Shown here in pieces: positions 53,416 to 61,815 of a DNA stretch of 64,000 nucleotides. The stretch covers positions 2,666,001 to 2,730,000 of the forward strand of contig OY969109.1 in NCBI GenBank assembly GCA_963698015.1. Reading direction: 5' to 3'. Position numbers and translations under genes: made by a program. Below the pieces are notes generated by a model. That model searched no databases. It saw nothing but the letters and a program-made list of their open reading frames with translations, and was not told the origin of the DNA. Every line of letters starts with the position of its first letter. The stretch's first letter is position 1. This DNA is from VAXT01 sp963698015. GTDB lineage: Bacteria > Actinomycetota > Thermoleophilia > Gaiellales > Gaiellaceae.

Positions 53416-53865
53416 CTACGCTGCGACTTTGGAGCGCTCGAGATGCTGGTGCGACGGGCAGTAGTCCCGCTCGGGCAGCGGCGTGCGCTGGCACGGCTTG
53501 CCCTTGCGCGTCGTCGCGTGGCAGCGCGGGACGCCGCCGTCGAACGCGCCGGCCTCGATCTGCTCCTGGATGAACGCGCACGCGGCCGTCACGCCCTCGT
53601 TCACGGCCCAGGCGACCTGGGCCTGAGCCGTGATCGGGAAATAGCGCCGGATGTCCTGGAACAGCGACCGTTCCGGCTTCGCGAAGTACTGCGGATCGCG
53701 GGCCAGCCGCTCCATCGTCTGCTCACAGGCCTCGAGCACCGCTTTTCGGTACTCGGCCTGCTCCTTCGTGGTCACGTAGGGATCGACCAGGTCCTTGATT
53801 GAGCGATAAATGGCTCGCGAGTACTGATACATACAGTGCTGGATGTGGAGGGCTAGTTCGTCCAT
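53416..53865 (-). CDS. Hypothetical protein with C-terminal Cys/His zinc-binding motif
   Basis: A 149-residue protein: a helical N-terminal half (LALHIQHCMYQYSRAIYRSI, EQAEYRKAVLEACEQTMERLA, DPQYFAKPERSLFQDIRRYFP) and a short C-terminal zinc-like motif C-x10-C followed by C and H (CHATTRKGKPCQRTPLP, YCPSHQH). The latter pattern occurs in small actinobacterial and phage-related proteins. I do not recognise the family. ATG 53865 is preferred over TTG 53901. Function unknown. Confidence 0.65.
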   Translation of the reverse strand: MDELALHIQHCMYQYSRAIYRSIKDLVDPYVTTKEQAEYRKAVLEACEQTMERLARDPQYFAKPERSLFQDIRRYFPITAQAQVAWAVNEGVTAACAFIQEQIEAGAFDGGVPRCHATTRKGKPCQRTPLPERDYCPSHQHLERSKVAA

Positions 53866-54038
53866 TTCCAGTCTGCCTCGTACCTTGTTAATCCCCCGCA
53901 AAGCTCTGTTAACCGCGGATTAACCATTCGCGACGCCGCAGGTCGGGACCACTTTAACGCCTCTCCGGCGCTGTTACAAACTCGGAGCCTGTGTTTCCCG
54001 GTATGGCAACTGGCCTCGCCCTGAAAGAATAGGCGAGC

Positions 54039-56054
54039 GTGTCCCACGACACCGACAAGCTCATCCGGCAACTCTCGCTCGTGGCGTTTCTCATGGCCGA
54101 GCGGCGCCCGCTGACGGCGAGAGACGTGAAGCAGAACGTCGAGGGCTACCAGGAGATGTCTGACGAGGCCTTCGCGCGCCGCTTCTACTCCGATCGCGCG
54201 GAGCTGATCGCGCTGGGCGTTCCGCTCGACTCCCAGCGGGACGAGTTCACCGGGGAGGAGCTGTACCGCCTGAGCTCAGAGCGCTACTTCCTGCCGCCGC
54301 TCGAACTGACCGACGAGGAGCTCGCGGCGCTCCAGACCTGCCTCTACCTGCTCGAGGGCCAGTTCGCCTACGCGGAACCGCTCCGCCTCGCCCTCCAGAA
54401 CCTCGCCCTCGGCCGCCCGGGACTCGACGGTGCGCCGACGGAGACGGCCCGCGCCGTCGAGCTGCACGATCCGGGCTACTCACCGGAGCTTCCGGGCCGG
54501 CTCGCGAAGCTCGAGGGCGCGATCTCCAAGAACAGGACGCTGAAGTTCGAGTACTGGTCGATCATGCGCCAGGAGCAGCGGGAGCGGACCGTCAATCCCT
54601 ACGCGCTGCTCTTCGACCGCGGCCAGTGGTACGTGATCGGTCTCGACCTCGACGACGACCGGATCAAGACGTTCCGCGTGTCGCGGATCCGAGGGGAGAT
54701 CCGGCTCGCCACGCGGCGCGAGCGGGACTTCCGGATGGCGGAGGGCTTCGACGCCGAGGCCTACCGCCAGGGCCCGCCGTGGCAGGTGGGCGAGACGAAG
54801 GGCCAGGCCCAGATCGAAGTCGCCGGCGACACCGCGTGGTGGGTCGACCGGCTGTTCGGCCGCCACGGGCGGATCGAGGACGGCGTCTTCATCACGGACT
54901 ACTCCGACCTCGGGCAGCTCTCCTCCTGGATCCTGCGCCAGGACGGCCGGGCGGTGCCGCTCGCGCCCCCGGAGCTCCGGCGCCAGGTGCGCGCGGACCT
55001 CGACCTGGTGCACAAGCGTCACGCGGGGAAGCCGCCGAGGATCGCGGCCGAGGAGGCAGAGGCGGCCGCCGACGAGGACGAGCGGCCCGCGAGCCCCGTT
55101 CCGCCCGAGCGCTTCGGGCTCCTGCAGGCGCTGCTCGCGTACCTGCTCGACCGCTGCGGCGACGACACGCACGCCGTGATCCCGGCCTCGGACATCAGCG
55201 CGCGCTTCAACATCCCGCCCGAGTCGATCGAGGAGCATCTCCAGCTCCTGAACCTCGTCAACTTCGGCGGCGGCTGCTACGCGGTCTACACCGAGCTCCA
55301 CGGCGACCAGGTCCACGTCGAAAAGGAGCTCTTCGGCGACACGTTCCGCTCACCGCCGCGGCTGACCCCGCTCGAGGCCCGCGCGATCAGGCTCGCCCTC
55401 GAGTTCGTCGGCCCGATGATTGCGGCCGATGCGCACACGCCGCTCGAGCGCGTCCGCCAGAAGCTCGAGGAGACCTTCGGCGAGTTCGATCTCGGCCAGG
55501 CGGCCGAGCCTCGGTCGGCGCGGGCGGAGGAGAAGCTCGTGGCGACGCTCAGTGAGGGCATCCGCCAGCACCGTGTGGTCGAGATCGAGTACCAGAAGGA
55601 GGGCGAGGACACGCTCTCGACGAGGCTCGTAGAGCCGCACGTGATCGAGCGGCAGCTTCCCTTCTGGTACGTCCACACGTGGGACCGCACGCGGGAGGCG
55701 CAGCGCTCCTTCAGGCTCGACCGGATGCGCAGCGCGCGCCTGCAACGAGAGACGTTCGAGCCCCGCGAGGGCTTTCGGCCCGACCACCTGGGCAGCGCCG
55801 GGGTCATCGCGCGGATCTGGTACTCGAAGCGGATCGCGCGCTGGAAGGCCGAGGAGGGCGCGCGAATGCTCGCGGACGGCGCGGCGCTCGCGGACAAGGC
55901 CGTCGGCAGCGAGGAGTGGCTCGTGGGCGAGATCCTGTCCGACCGGGGCGAGGCCGTCCTGCTCGAGCCCGACGACCTGCGCAAACGGGTCGCCGGCCGC
56001 GCGAAGGCGCTCGCGCGCGAGCTGCGCGTCAGCCGCGTCGCAGCGAAAGCCTGA
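54039..56054 (+). CDS. PafB-PafC-like transcriptional regulator fusion (tandem WYL)
   Basis: A 671-residue protein made of two consecutive HTH-WYL halves. First half (about 1-330): KLIRQLSLVAFLMAERRPLT, FARRFYSDRAELIALGVPL, then a WYL domain with FEYWSIMRQEQRERTVNPYAL, GQWYVIGLDLDD and KTFRVSRIRGEI. Second half (about 355-671): LLQALLAYLLDRCG, the RFNIPPESIEEHLQLLNLVN HTH, then a WYL domain with VEIEYQKEGEDTLSTRLVEPH, FWYVHTWDRTREAQRSFRLDRM. In mycobacteria PafB and PafC are separate genes whose products jointly activate DNA-damage genes. Here both lie in one chain. GTG start at 54039. Confidence 0.88.
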   Translation: MSHDTDKLIRQLSLVAFLMAERRPLTARDVKQNVEGYQEMSDEAFARRFYSDRAELIALGVPLDSQRDEFTGEELYRLSSERYFLPPLELTDEELAALQTCLYLLEGQFAYAEPLRLALQNLALGRPGLDGAPTETARAVELHDPGYSPELPGRLAKLEGAISKNRTLKFEYWSIMRQEQRERTVNPYALLFDRGQWYVIGLDLDDDRIKTFRVSRIRGEIRLATRRERDFRMAEGFDAEAYRQGPPWQVGETKGQAQIEVAGDTAWWVDRLFGRHGRIEDGVFITDYSDLGQLSSWILRQDGRAVPLAPPELRRQVRADLDLVHKRHAGKPPRIAAEEAEAAADEDERPASPVPPERFGLLQALLAYLLDRCGDDTHAVIPASDISARFNIPPESIEEHLQLLNLVNFGGGCYAVYTELHGDQVHVEKELFGDTFRSPPRLTPLEARAIRLALEFVGPMIAADAHTPLERVRQKLEETFGEFDLGQAAEPRSARAEEKLVATLSEGIRQHRVVEIEYQKEGEDTLSTRLVEPHVIERQLPFWYVHTWDRTREAQRSFRLDRMRSARLQRETFEPREGFRPDHLGSAGVIARIWYSKRIARWKAEEGARMLADGAALADKAVGSEEWLVGEILSDRGEAVLLEPDDLRKRVAGRAKALARELRVSRVAAKA

Positions 56055-56112
56055 TCGGGGAGCGCTCGAGCCCCGAGCTCGGCGCGGCTTCTCGTCCAGG
56101 CGGGCCAGCGCC

Positions 56113-56165
56113 CATTTTCGCTCGTGTGTACACGGGCGAAAATGTGAGCACCGCTACAGGCGGTG
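56113..56165. terminator. Two hairpins between convergent pafBC fusion and queG
   Basis: CATTTTCGCTCGTGT (56113-56127) pairs with ACACGGGCGAAAATG (56130-56144), 15 pairs with one G-T. A second stem GCACCGC/GCGGTGC follows (56147-56165). Located in the 143-base gap between two converging genes, they suit bidirectional termination. No open frame is visible here. Confidence 0.55.
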
Positions 56166-56197
56166 CGAACCGCCGCGGAGACCTGTCGAGCCTCGGC

Positions 56198-57211
56198 TCA
56201 TGGGTGCCTCATGTCGAGGCGTTCGAGAGCCCACTCCGCATGCTCGCGCAGGAGCGGATCGTCGCTCCGTGCGTGCGCCTCGACGGCCGCCCGCTGCTCC
56301 GGGCCGCCGACGTTTCCGGCGGCGACGAGCGCGTTGCGGCGCAGGTAGCGCGGATCCTTGCGCGGGAAGTACAGGCGTTCGTAGCGTTCACGCAGCTCCT
56401 CGTCGCGGGCTTCGAGCCACTCGACGAGCGACACGTGCGGCTCGGCCCCGGCCGGCTGGGACACCTTCTCGCGGCGCTTCTCGATCCCGCGGTTCCACGG
56501 ACAGACGTCCTGGCAGATGTCGCAGCCGTAGACCTGGGCTTCCAGCTCGCTGCGGTAGTCCTCGGGGATCGCGCCGGGGGCCTGCGTCCAGTACGAGAGG
56601 CAGCGCGTCGAGTCGAGCGTGCCCGGCTCGTCGAGCGCTCCGGTCGGGCAGGCATCGATGCAGAGCGTGCACGAGCCACAGTCCAGCTCGAGTGGCGCGG
56701 ATTGCTCGAGCTCGGCCTCTGTGACGAGCGTGCCGAGCACGACCCACGACCCGTGGCGCCGCGTGATCAGCATCGTGTTCTTCCCGTAGAAGCCGACGCC
56801 GGCGCGGACCGCTCCTTCGCGGTCGACGTGGTCGTTCTCGTCGACGAGCACGCGGTACTCGCCCCCGAGCCTGCGGCCGAGCGCGTCGAGCTGCACGCGG
56901 AGCTCCGCGTACGCGTCGAACCAGGTGTAGCGCGGCAGCCGGCCCCGGCCCGGTTCCCGCACCGGCTCCGGGACGTAGTAGCAGAGCGCCGCGGAGACCA
57001 CGGTGCGCGCGTTCGGGAGCAGTGTCTCCGGGTGGCACGAAACCTCCGGCCGGGCCATCGTGAACCGCATGTCCGCGAACAGCCCGCGCGCCCGGCGCTC
57101 GGCGATGTGCCGCTCCGTCGCCTCGTAGCCCTCGGCCGGAGCCGCGCCGACGACGTCGATCCCCAGCTCGTCCGCGATCCGCTCCAGCTCCTCGGTCGTC
57201 ACGAGTGACAT
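56198..57211 (-). CDS. queG: Epoxyqueuosine reductase
   Basis: Cobalamin- and iron-sulphur-dependent enzyme that reduces epoxyqueuosine in tRNA to queuosine, the last step of the pathway to which queA and tgt also belong. The protein has about 337 residues. Two [4Fe-4S] clusters are evident: CGSCTLCIDACPTGAL and CDICQDVCPWN. VLVDENDHVDREGAVRAGVGFYGKN is the cobalamin-proximal region with the conserved Asp, and HEAT-like repeats follow (YLRRNALVAAGNVG). ATG 57211 is used; GTG 57232 is an alternative that would nearly reach the palindrome upstream. Confidence 0.95.
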   Translation of the reverse strand: MSLVTTEELERIADELGIDVVGAAPAEGYEATERHIAERRARGLFADMRFTMARPEVSCHPETLLPNARTVVSAALCYYVPEPVREPGRGRLPRYTWFDAYAELRVQLDALGRRLGGEYRVLVDENDHVDREGAVRAGVGFYGKNTMLITRRHGSWVVLGTLVTEAELEQSAPLELDCGSCTLCIDACPTGALDEPGTLDSTRCLSYWTQAPGAIPEDYRSELEAQVYGCDICQDVCPWNRGIEKRREKVSQPAGAEPHVSLVEWLEARDEELRERYERLYFPRKDPRYLRRNALVAAGNVGGPEQRAAVEAHARSDDPLLREHAEWALERLDMRHP

Positions 57212-57238
57212 TGTGCCGCCGGCCGCGAACACCTTTCA

Positions 57239-57263
57239 GACTTAGTAACACTCTGTTACATGG
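57239..57263. promoter_or_regulatory. AGTAACA-CTC-TGTTAC palindrome in divergent promoter region
   Basis: Second copy of the GTAACA-N3-TGTTAC palindrome, with the same outer GACTTA as at 39521-39545 read on the minus strand. It lies between the divergent queG and quinone-oxidoreductase starts, about 14 bases ahead of the latter, where a regulator could control either gene. Confidence 0.7.
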
Positions 57264-57276
57264 AAAGATCCGCGCC

Positions 57277-58245
57277 GTGAAGGCGATCCGGATCCACGAG
57301 GACGGCGGGCCCGAGGTGCTCCGCTACGAGGACGCGCCCGATCCGGTGCCCGGCCCCGACGACGTTCTGATCAGGCTGCGCGCGACCTCGCTCAATCACA
57401 TCGACCTCTGGGTGCGAAGCGGCCGCCCCTCCGCGCCCAAGCCGCGGATCCTCGGCGCCGACGGCGCCGGCGTCGTCGTGAGCGGGCCGGGCTTCTCCCA
57501 CGGGGATCGCGTCCTGATGAATCCTGGAATCGACCATGGGGATCACGTCGCGGTCTACGGCGAGCACATGGACGGGACGGACGCCGAGCTCGTCGCCGTC
57601 CCGAGGCAGAACGTCTATCCGATCCCGGTCGCGATGAGCTTCGAGGAAGCCGCGGCGTTCCCACTCGTGTTCGTGACCGCGTACCGCATGCTCGTGACGC
57701 GCGCAGGGCTCCAGGAGGGCGAGACCGTCCTCATCTGGGGCATCGGCGGCGGCGTCGGCATGGCGGCGAACGCGATCGCCCGCGCGCTGGGAGCGCGGAC
57801 GATCGTCACCTCCTCCAGCGTGGACAAGCTGGCCCGCGTCGAGGCCGACGTGAAGGTCGATCACGCCAAGGACGATGTCGTCGAGGCGGTCAAGGCGGCG
57901 ACGGGCGGCCTGGGCGCCGACGTCGTCGTCGAGCACGTGGGCGAAGCGACCTGGCAGCGATCGCTCCAGTCGGCCCGCAGCGGCGGACGAATCGTCGTCT
58001 GCGGGGCGACGTCAGGGCCGAACCCCCCGGCCGCGCTCCATCGGATCTGGTGGAAGCAGCTGTCGATCCTCGGGTCGACGATGGGGACGAAGGAGGACTT
58101 CGACGGCGTCTACGAGCTCGTCGCGAGCGGCCGGGCGAGGCCAGTCGTCGGCGAGGTCTTCCCGCTGAGTGAGGCGCGAGCGGCCCACGAGCGCATGGAA
58201 GCCGGCGACCAGCTCGGCAAGATCGTGCTCACGATCCCTGCCTAG
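57277..58245 (+). CDS. Zinc-free alcohol dehydrogenase / quinone oxidoreductase (MDR family)
   Basis: Medium-chain dehydrogenase/reductase of 322 residues in the quinone-oxidoreductase branch. Seen are the GroES-like N terminus (AIRIHEDGGPEVLRYEDAP, RATSLNHIDLWVRSG), GADGAGVVV, the NADP-binding loop VLIWGIGGGVGMAANAIARALGA and VVEHVGEATWQRSL. The structural zinc-binding cysteines of classical ADHs are absent. GTG 57277 has GGAAAG before it; the open frame further upstream is not homologous. The substrate is unknown. Confidence 0.9.
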   Translation: MKAIRIHEDGGPEVLRYEDAPDPVPGPDDVLIRLRATSLNHIDLWVRSGRPSAPKPRILGADGAGVVVSGPGFSHGDRVLMNPGIDHGDHVAVYGEHMDGTDAELVAVPRQNVYPIPVAMSFEEAAAFPLVFVTAYRMLVTRAGLQEGETVLIWGIGGGVGMAANAIARALGARTIVTSSSVDKLARVEADVKVDHAKDDVVEAVKAATGGLGADVVVEHVGEATWQRSLQSARSGGRIVVCGATSGPNPPAALHRIWWKQLSILGSTMGTKEDFDGVYELVASGRARPVVGEVFPLSEARAAHERMEAGDQLGKIVLTIPA

Positions 58246-58320
58246 GCGTCGCCTGCGACACCGTTTCAGGATGCCGGGCTCTGCCCGGCATCCGTCGGAA
58301 CTGACCGGTCGACACGCTTC
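58245..58320. repeat. Dispersed repeat (copy 1) with internal hairpin
   Basis: Starts GGCGTCGCCTGCGA and ends TGACCGGTCGACAC; its central hairpin has arms GGATGCCGGGC (58269-58279) and GCCCGGCATCC (58283-58293). Two more copies lie in tandem at 61641-61807. The last 16 or so codons of the amidotransferase gene are within it. It separates two convergent genes and may serve as terminator. Confidence 0.75.
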
Positions 58321-59039
58321 GGGGCAGCCCTATCCGCTCTGAGCCTGTACGCAGCGGCCTCCTCGACGAGGGCCGAGAACAACGCGAAGTCCTCGCCCTC
58401 CTCGGGGTGCCAGAGCACGCCGAGCGCGAAGCGGTGCGACGGATCCTCGACGGCCTCGATCGTCCCGTCCTCCGCCCAGGCGCTCTCGCGCAACCCTTCC
58501 CCGACGCGCCCGAAGCCCTGGTGGTGGGACGACTTCACGGGCGCGCTGTCGCCGAGGATCGACCCGAGCCGCGACTCGCTTTCGACCCGTACCTCGTGGT
58601 CGGCCATCAGTCCCTGCTCATGCCGGTGGCGGTCGTGGCCGACGATCTCTGGTAGATGCTGCACGAGATCTCCCCCGCGGGCGACGTTCAGCACCTGGCT
58701 CCCGCGGCACACGGCGAGCACCGGCATGTCCCGGCCGAGCGCGGCCTGCAGGAGCGCGAGCTCGGCGCTGTCGCGCTCACGGCTGACCTCGTTCGTCTCC
58801 GGGTGCGCCTCGGCGCCGTACGTGTCCGGATCGAGGTCGCCGCCGCCCGAGAAGATGATCGCGTCGAGCACGTCGAGCGTCTCGTCGATCCCGTCCTCGG
58901 CGGGCGGAACGAGCAGCGGCCGTCCTCCGGCACGCTCGACGGCGCGGACGTACGCGAGCGGGATGAACGCGGCAGGCTCGGTCCAGCGGCCCCACGTAGC
59001 CTCCTCGGCATACGTCGTGATCCCGATCACCGGCCGCAT
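58266..59039 (-). CDS. Class I glutamine amidotransferase, gamma-glutamyl-GABA hydrolase type
   Basis: PuuD-like peptidase C26 enzyme of 257 residues. It starts MRPVIGITTYAEEATWG, has FIPLAYVRAVERAGGRPLLVPP, the GGGDLDPDTYGAE loop, nucleophile Cys111 in VLAVCRGSQVLNVA, and the His/Glu pair in LGVLWHPEEGED. PuuD hydrolyses gamma-glutamyl-aminobutyrate in putrescine breakdown; other members have other gamma-glutamyl substrates. The final RVDRSVPTDAGQSPAS is encoded by a dispersed repeat, so the natural C terminus was probably replaced. ATG 59039 is preferred over the upstream 59063. Confidence 0.88.
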   Translation of the reverse strand: MRPVIGITTYAEEATWGRWTEPAAFIPLAYVRAVERAGGRPLLVPPAEDGIDETLDVLDAIIFSGGGDLDPDTYGAEAHPETNEVSRERDSAELALLQAALGRDMPVLAVCRGSQVLNVARGGDLVQHLPEIVGHDRHRHEQGLMADHEVRVESESRLGSILGDSAPVKSSHHQGFGRVGEGLRESAWAEDGTIEAVEDPSHRFALGVLWHPEEGEDFALFSALVEEAAAYRLRADRAAPKRVDRSVPTDAGQSPAS

Positions 59040-59178
59040 CCTGCGACGATACCCTCTAACCAAGCCGTTCCGGCGATCGTCCTAGAACCGAGCTATCGTG
59101 AGAATGCGGGGTAAAAAGGATGGCCCCCTGCTGCGGCGCCGAAGTAGATCCCTCTGCCAGCGGCATGGCTGGCCCACC

Positions 59179-59544
59179 ATGGAACGCCGCAAGACGATCT
59201 TGATCTGTGACGACGAGCCCGCACTCCGGGAGCTCATCCGCGCCTCGATGGACGACGGGTACGAGTTCGCGGAGGCGAGCGACGGCATCATCGCGATGGA
59301 GCTGGCCCGGGAGGTGACGCCCGACGTCGTCATCCTCGATCTCATGCTGCCGCGGCTGAGCGGGCTGGAGGTGCTCGCGCGGATGAATGCGGACGAGCAG
59401 CTGAAGGATGTCCCGGTGCTCGTGATCACGGCCTGGAACGAGACCCGCGAGGACGTGCTCGCCGCAGGGGCGGACGAGTTCGTGACGAAGCCGTTCGACC
59501 CGGAGGAGCTCCGGACCGCGGTCAAGAGACTGGTGGCCGCATGA
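59179..59544 (+). CDS. CheY-like single-domain response regulator
   Basis: A 121-residue stand-alone receiver. Acidic pocket ICDDEPA, phosphoacceptor Asp in VVILDLMLPRLSG, Thr/Ser site VITAW, switch Lys in VTKPFDPEE. No output domain is attached, so it acts through protein contacts or as a phosphate relay. The start ATG 59179 fits; the open frame upstream is not homologous. Its stop overlaps the kinase start by four bases. Confidence 0.93.
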   Translation: MERRKTILICDDEPALRELIRASMDDGYEFAEASDGIIAMELAREVTPDVVILDLMLPRLSGLEVLARMNADEQLKDVPVLVITAWNETREDVLAAGADEFVTKPFDPEELRTAVKRLVAA

Positions 59545-61073
59545 ATGGTTCACGATCGATCTCGTTGCGCGATCGGATGCTCGTCGCCAGCATCCTCCTC
59601 GCCGCGATCGTTGTGTCCGTTTTCGTTGCGCTTATCTTCGCGGTTTCGGCGGCGCGGAAAGCGACAAACGATGAAGCGCGATCGAAGAACGTGACGGTAT
59701 CGGCGCTAGCCCTCGAGAAGCTTGTCCTGGACCTCGAGGCGGGTCTTCGCGGCTACGTGATCACGGGAAACCAGGGTTTCCTCACGCCTTACACGAACGC
59801 ACGACGGCAGTTGAAAGAGAGCAAGAGCGACTTCTCCAGGCTGACGAGACACGAGCCGGGTCAGGACAAGCGGGCCGCGACGCTGATCGCGTTGATCAAC
59901 GCCTACATGCGCGACTATGCCCACCCAGTGCTGGGGATCGCCAGACAAAACCTTCAGGCGGCGCGACAGGCAACCAAGGAAGAGGGCACTTTTCGAATCG
60001 ACGAGATGCAGTCCGAGTTCCGAAGCTTTCTCGCCCATGAGAATGTGCGGACCAGCAGCCGTAAGCGGTCAGCGGATGCGAAGACGAGCCACGCGATCGA
60101 ACTCGGGGTCGCCGGGCTCACCGGCTCGGCGATCCTGATCCTTCTGTTCGCGATCTACCTCGCGCGCGGCATCGCGCGTCCGGTGACCGAGGCGGCGGCC
60201 GGCGCCGGCCAGGTCGCGGCCGGCGACCTCTCGATCCGGCTCAGCCAGAAGGGCCCCGGCGAGGTCGGCGAGCTGACGACGAGCTTCAACGAGATGGCCG
60301 AGCGCCTCGAATCGACCCGCGACGAGCTGGAGGATCAGAACGCGCAGCTCAGGGAGAGCGAGCGCCTGAAGTCGGACCTCGTAAACACCGTCTCGCACGA
60401 GCTCCGCACGCCCCTCTCCGGCGTCCTCGGCTTCACGAAGCTCCTGCTGACGCGGGAGTTCGACCCCGAGACACGGCGCCACTACCTCGGGATCGTCGAC
60501 GCGCAGGCCCGCCGGCTCTCGGACCTGCTCGACGACTTCCTCGACGTGCGCCGAATCGAGGAGGGCCGCTTCGAGCGCGCCCGGGAACTCGTGGACATGG
60601 CCACTCTCCTGACAGAAGAAGCGCAGCTCTACAGCCAGCAGAGCCCGACGCACGAGGTTGCGGTCGAGATCGACCACGCGCCGCTCGGGGTGATCGGCAA
60701 CCCGGACCGGCTGAGGCAGGTGATCGGGAACCTGATCTCGAACGCGATCAAGTACTCGCCCCAGGGCGGCGTCGTCGCGGTCAGCGCCGACCAGGAGAAC
60801 GGATCTGTCCGAGTCGAGGTGCGGGACGAGGGTATGGGCATCCCGCTCAGCCAGCAGCCTCAAATCTTTACGAAATTCTTCCGCGGAGACGCCCCTGCAA
60901 GCGGTATAACGGGCACGGGTCTCGGCCTCGCAGTGTCGCGAGATATCGTGGAGTCCCACGGGGGTCGCATCGGCTTCACGAGCGCCGAGGGCGAGGGAAC
61001 GACGTTCTTCGTCGAGCTCCCCGGAGTGAACGGGGTAAAGGATCGACAAGGACATGACGACGATGAGTCGTAG
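59541..61073 (+). CDS. CHASE3-type sensor histidine kinase
   Basis: A 510-residue kinase. Membrane helix at about 14-35, CHASE3-like extracytoplasmic helical domain (about 40-185, with LEKLVLDLEAGLRGYVITGNQGFLTPY), second helix (GVAGLTGSAILILLFAIYLA), HAMP (GIARPVTEAAAGAGQVAAGDLSIRL), coiled coil, HisKA with VSHELRTPLSGVLGF and a HATPase with NLISNAIKYSPQGG, RDEGMGIPLS and GTGLGLAVSRDIV. Translation is coupled to the preceding CheY-like gene. The signal is unknown. Confidence 0.94.
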   Translation: MNGSRSISLRDRMLVASILLAAIVVSVFVALIFAVSAARKATNDEARSKNVTVSALALEKLVLDLEAGLRGYVITGNQGFLTPYTNARRQLKESKSDFSRLTRHEPGQDKRAATLIALINAYMRDYAHPVLGIARQNLQAARQATKEEGTFRIDEMQSEFRSFLAHENVRTSSRKRSADAKTSHAIELGVAGLTGSAILILLFAIYLARGIARPVTEAAAGAGQVAAGDLSIRLSQKGPGEVGELTTSFNEMAERLESTRDELEDQNAQLRESERLKSDLVNTVSHELRTPLSGVLGFTKLLLTREFDPETRRHYLGIVDAQARRLSDLLDDFLDVRRIEEGRFERARELVDMATLLTEEAQLYSQQSPTHEVAVEIDHAPLGVIGNPDRLRQVIGNLISNAIKYSPQGGVVAVSADQENGSVRVEVRDEGMGIPLSQQPQIFTKFFRGDAPASGITGTGLGLAVSRDIVESHGGRIGFTSAEGEGTTFFVELPGVNGVKDRQGHDDDES

Positions 61074-61082
61074 AGGAGATCG

Positions 61083-61538
61083 ATGAAAAAGCCACTAATC
61101 GTGTTTGCGGCCCTGGCGACGTTCGCGCTCGTCACCGGATCAGTGACGCTCGGCTCCGGCGAGGTGTCACCGGGCGTGATCAGGCTGACCAGCAAGGAGA
61201 TCGAGCGCAGCGTCATCAACCGCGGCGCGGCGAACCGTGGGCCCGGGGACGTCGTCGTGATCCGCCAGCTGCTCTACAACAGGGGGATCCGGAAGGCACC
61301 GATCGGGCACTCCGACATGGTCTGCACCTACACGGGCAACCGATCGAGGCAGTGCAACGGCACGTACTCCCTGCCTCGCGGAAAGATCATCGTGTCGGGC
61401 TCTGTCCGGTACTGGGAGTTCTACAAGCTCGCGATCGTCGGCGGCACGGATCTCTACTCGGACGTCCGGGGCTCGGAGACGGCGACGCTGTACGCCCGCG
61501 GCCCGCGCAGAGAGATCCTGGTCTTCCGCCTCGTCTGA
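61083..61538 (+). CDS. Secreted protein of unknown function
   Basis: A 151-residue protein with a signal peptide (KKPLIVFAALATFALVTGSVTL) and a beta-rich mature part (GDVVVIRQLLYNRGIRKAPIGHSDMVC, NGTYSLPRGKIIVSGSVRYW, YKLAIVGGTDLYSDVRGSETATLYA). The strand pattern with FxLAIxGGTxxYxxxxG recalls allene-oxide-cyclase/dirigent-like barrels; this is a tentative fold guess. GAGGAG six bases before the ATG is a good ribosome site. It follows the kinase gene with nine bases between, so it probably belongs to the same operon. Confidence 0.75.
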   Translation: MKKPLIVFAALATFALVTGSVTLGSGEVSPGVIRLTSKEIERSVINRGAANRGPGDVVVIRQLLYNRGIRKAPIGHSDMVCTYTGNRSRQCNGTYSLPRGKIIVSGSVRYWEFYKLAIVGGTDLYSDVRGSETATLYARGPRREILVFRLV

Positions 61539-61581
61539 CCTTCGCTGGGCGTCCCACGCAGGTTCCGGCACCCAAGCTCCC

Positions 61582-61602
61582 AAGTAACACTGTGTTACTA
61601 AG
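61582..61602. promoter_or_regulatory. AGTAACA-CTG-TGTTACT palindrome, third copy
   Basis: Arms AGTAACA (61583-61589) and TGTTACT (61593-61599) around CTG, followed by AAGTC as in copy one. It lies 44 bases after the secreted-protein stop, in a 277-base gap that otherwise holds tandem repeats. Confidence 0.7.
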
Positions 61603-61640
61603 TCGGTTAGGGCTCTTGGTCAGCCGAAGCCGGCTCCAGG

Positions 61641-61807
61641 GCGTCGCTTGCGATCCCGCCTCAGGAGGCCGGGCTCAGCCCGGACTCCGTCGGAAATGAC
61701 CGGTCGACACATTTTCCGCTAGCGGAAACCGACCAAGGCGTCGCCTGCGATGCCGCCTCAGGAGGCCGGGCTCAGCCCGGACTCCGTCGGAAATGACCGG
61801 TCTACAG
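61641..61807. repeat. Two tandem copies of the roughly 97-base dispersed repeat
   Basis: Copy at 61641-61711 and another at 61738-61807, both reading GCGTCGCYTGCGATSCCGCC and continuing with CAGGAGGCCGGGCTCAGC and CGTCGGAAATGACCGGT. A TTTTCCGCTAGCGGAAA palindrome joins them. A third relative is at 58245-58320. They occupy most of the gap between the secreted-protein gene and the MIP18-like gene; no gene is seen in it. Confidence 0.82.
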
Positions 61808-61815
61808 GCTTTCCG

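Noticed and set aside
61539..61815. tRNA or small RNA gene in the repeat-rich gap
   Set aside because: No cloverleaf with T-loop GGTTCGA and acceptor stem could be drawn; the stems are explained by the dispersed repeat.
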